Shown here: positions 63,876-64,000 of the stretch, in pieces
Position numbering within the stretch: the stretch's first letter is position 1
How the letters are laid out: every line of letters begins with the position of its first letter
Origin: Castellaniella caeni NBRC 101664
Lineage (GTDB): Bacteria > Pseudomonadota > Gammaproteobacteria > Burkholderiales > Burkholderiaceae_B
Length of the DNA: 64,000 nucleotides
Direction: 5' to 3'
Assembly (NCBI RefSeq): GCF_001592225.1
Contig: NZ_BCWN01000008.1
Coordinates: 1-64,000 of the forward strand
Translations under genes and position numbers: made by a program
The notes under the pieces: model-generated
What the model saw: the letters and a program-made list of their open reading frames with translations, nothing else
Told to the model about the DNA's origin: nothing
Database searches by the model: none

Positions 63876-64000
63876 ATGAGCGAGCAGGAACAGGTATTGC
63901 CTGCGGGTTTCCAAACCGCCGCAAGCGTGGCAGCCTCCACATCCCCCATTGCCCAACCCGCCGACGGCTGGCTGGAGCAGCACTTTCAACTCTCGGCGCG
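63876..64000 (+). CDS. Purine permease of the AzgA/NCS2 type, 3' partial
   Basis: Only the first 41 codons lie in the window. The segment WLEQHFQLSAR matches the start of AzgA-type adenine/guanine/hypoxanthine permeases, where the corresponding segment precedes the first transmembrane helix. CAGGAG lies about 9 nt before ATG 63876. The purine-catabolic neighbours (guaD, xdhABC, amn) support the call. Confidence 0.7.
   Translation, partial: MSEQEQVLPAGFQTAASVAASTSPIAQPADGWLEQHFQLSA

Overview
The window comes from a high-GC betaproteobacterium. Gene content and protein character point to Burkholderiales, most likely an Alcaligenaceae-type organism of the Bordetella/Achromobacter/Castellaniella kind. 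This rests on the mixture of TRAP and peptide-type ABC transporters, a LiuR-controlled leucine pathway, a smg/topB neighbourhood, a Gram-negative porin and a purine catabolic cluster. The genus is inferred, not proven. Genes are densely packed on both strands. No tRNA, rRNA, CRISPR array or insertion sequence was recognised.

Region 1 (1-8.5 kb): the 3' part of a large Rhs toxin with a C-terminal DUF2235/Tle1-type lipase domain, then argS, a SPOR-domain protein and dsbA. Convergent to these are metC and a metallo-beta-lactamase-fold hydrolase. Region 2 (8.5-17.2 kb): liuR and a leucine/isovalerate operon (ivd, aceK, thiolase, mccB, mccA), with a perfect palindromic operator in front of liuR. 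Region 3 (17.2-25.1 kb): a Xre/RES toxin-antitoxin pair with its own inverted-repeat operator, smg, gluQ, a very large DUF2157-type membrane protein, and topB.

Region 4 (25.1-35.9 kb): two TRAP transporters. One is co-directional with an acetolactate-synthase-like gene. In the other, the binding-protein gene is separated from the permease genes by a repeat-rich spacer. TauE/SafE, aldo/keto reductase and YaeQ genes follow. Region 5 (35.9-52.4 kb) is the most interesting part. It holds a porin, a CocE-type hydrolase, an EamA exporter, a peptide-type ABC transporter, an NDP-forming acyl-CoA synthetase, an acyl-CoA dehydrogenase, CaiD, an unusual enoyl-CoA-reductase-like SDR, CaiE and a GlxA/CdhR-type regulator. 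This looks like an aerobic CoA-dependent route for carnitine, crotonobetaine, gamma-butyrobetaine or a related acid, built without CaiB, CaiC or CaiT. The porin and the acyl-CoA dehydrogenase share a 45-bp upstream block (39 of 45 identical), and its core recurs in front of caiD. These three transcription units are therefore probably one regulon.

Region 6 (52.4-56.3 kb): amn, then a visibly AT-richer patch carrying a two-gene Septu-like (PtuA/PtuB) anti-phage module. Region 7 (56.3-64 kb): purine catabolism, with guaD, xdhC, xdhB and xdhA on the minus strand, a LysR regulator, and the start of an AzgA-type purine permease. Two identical-pattern TGAT-N7-ATCA sites flank the LysR gene.
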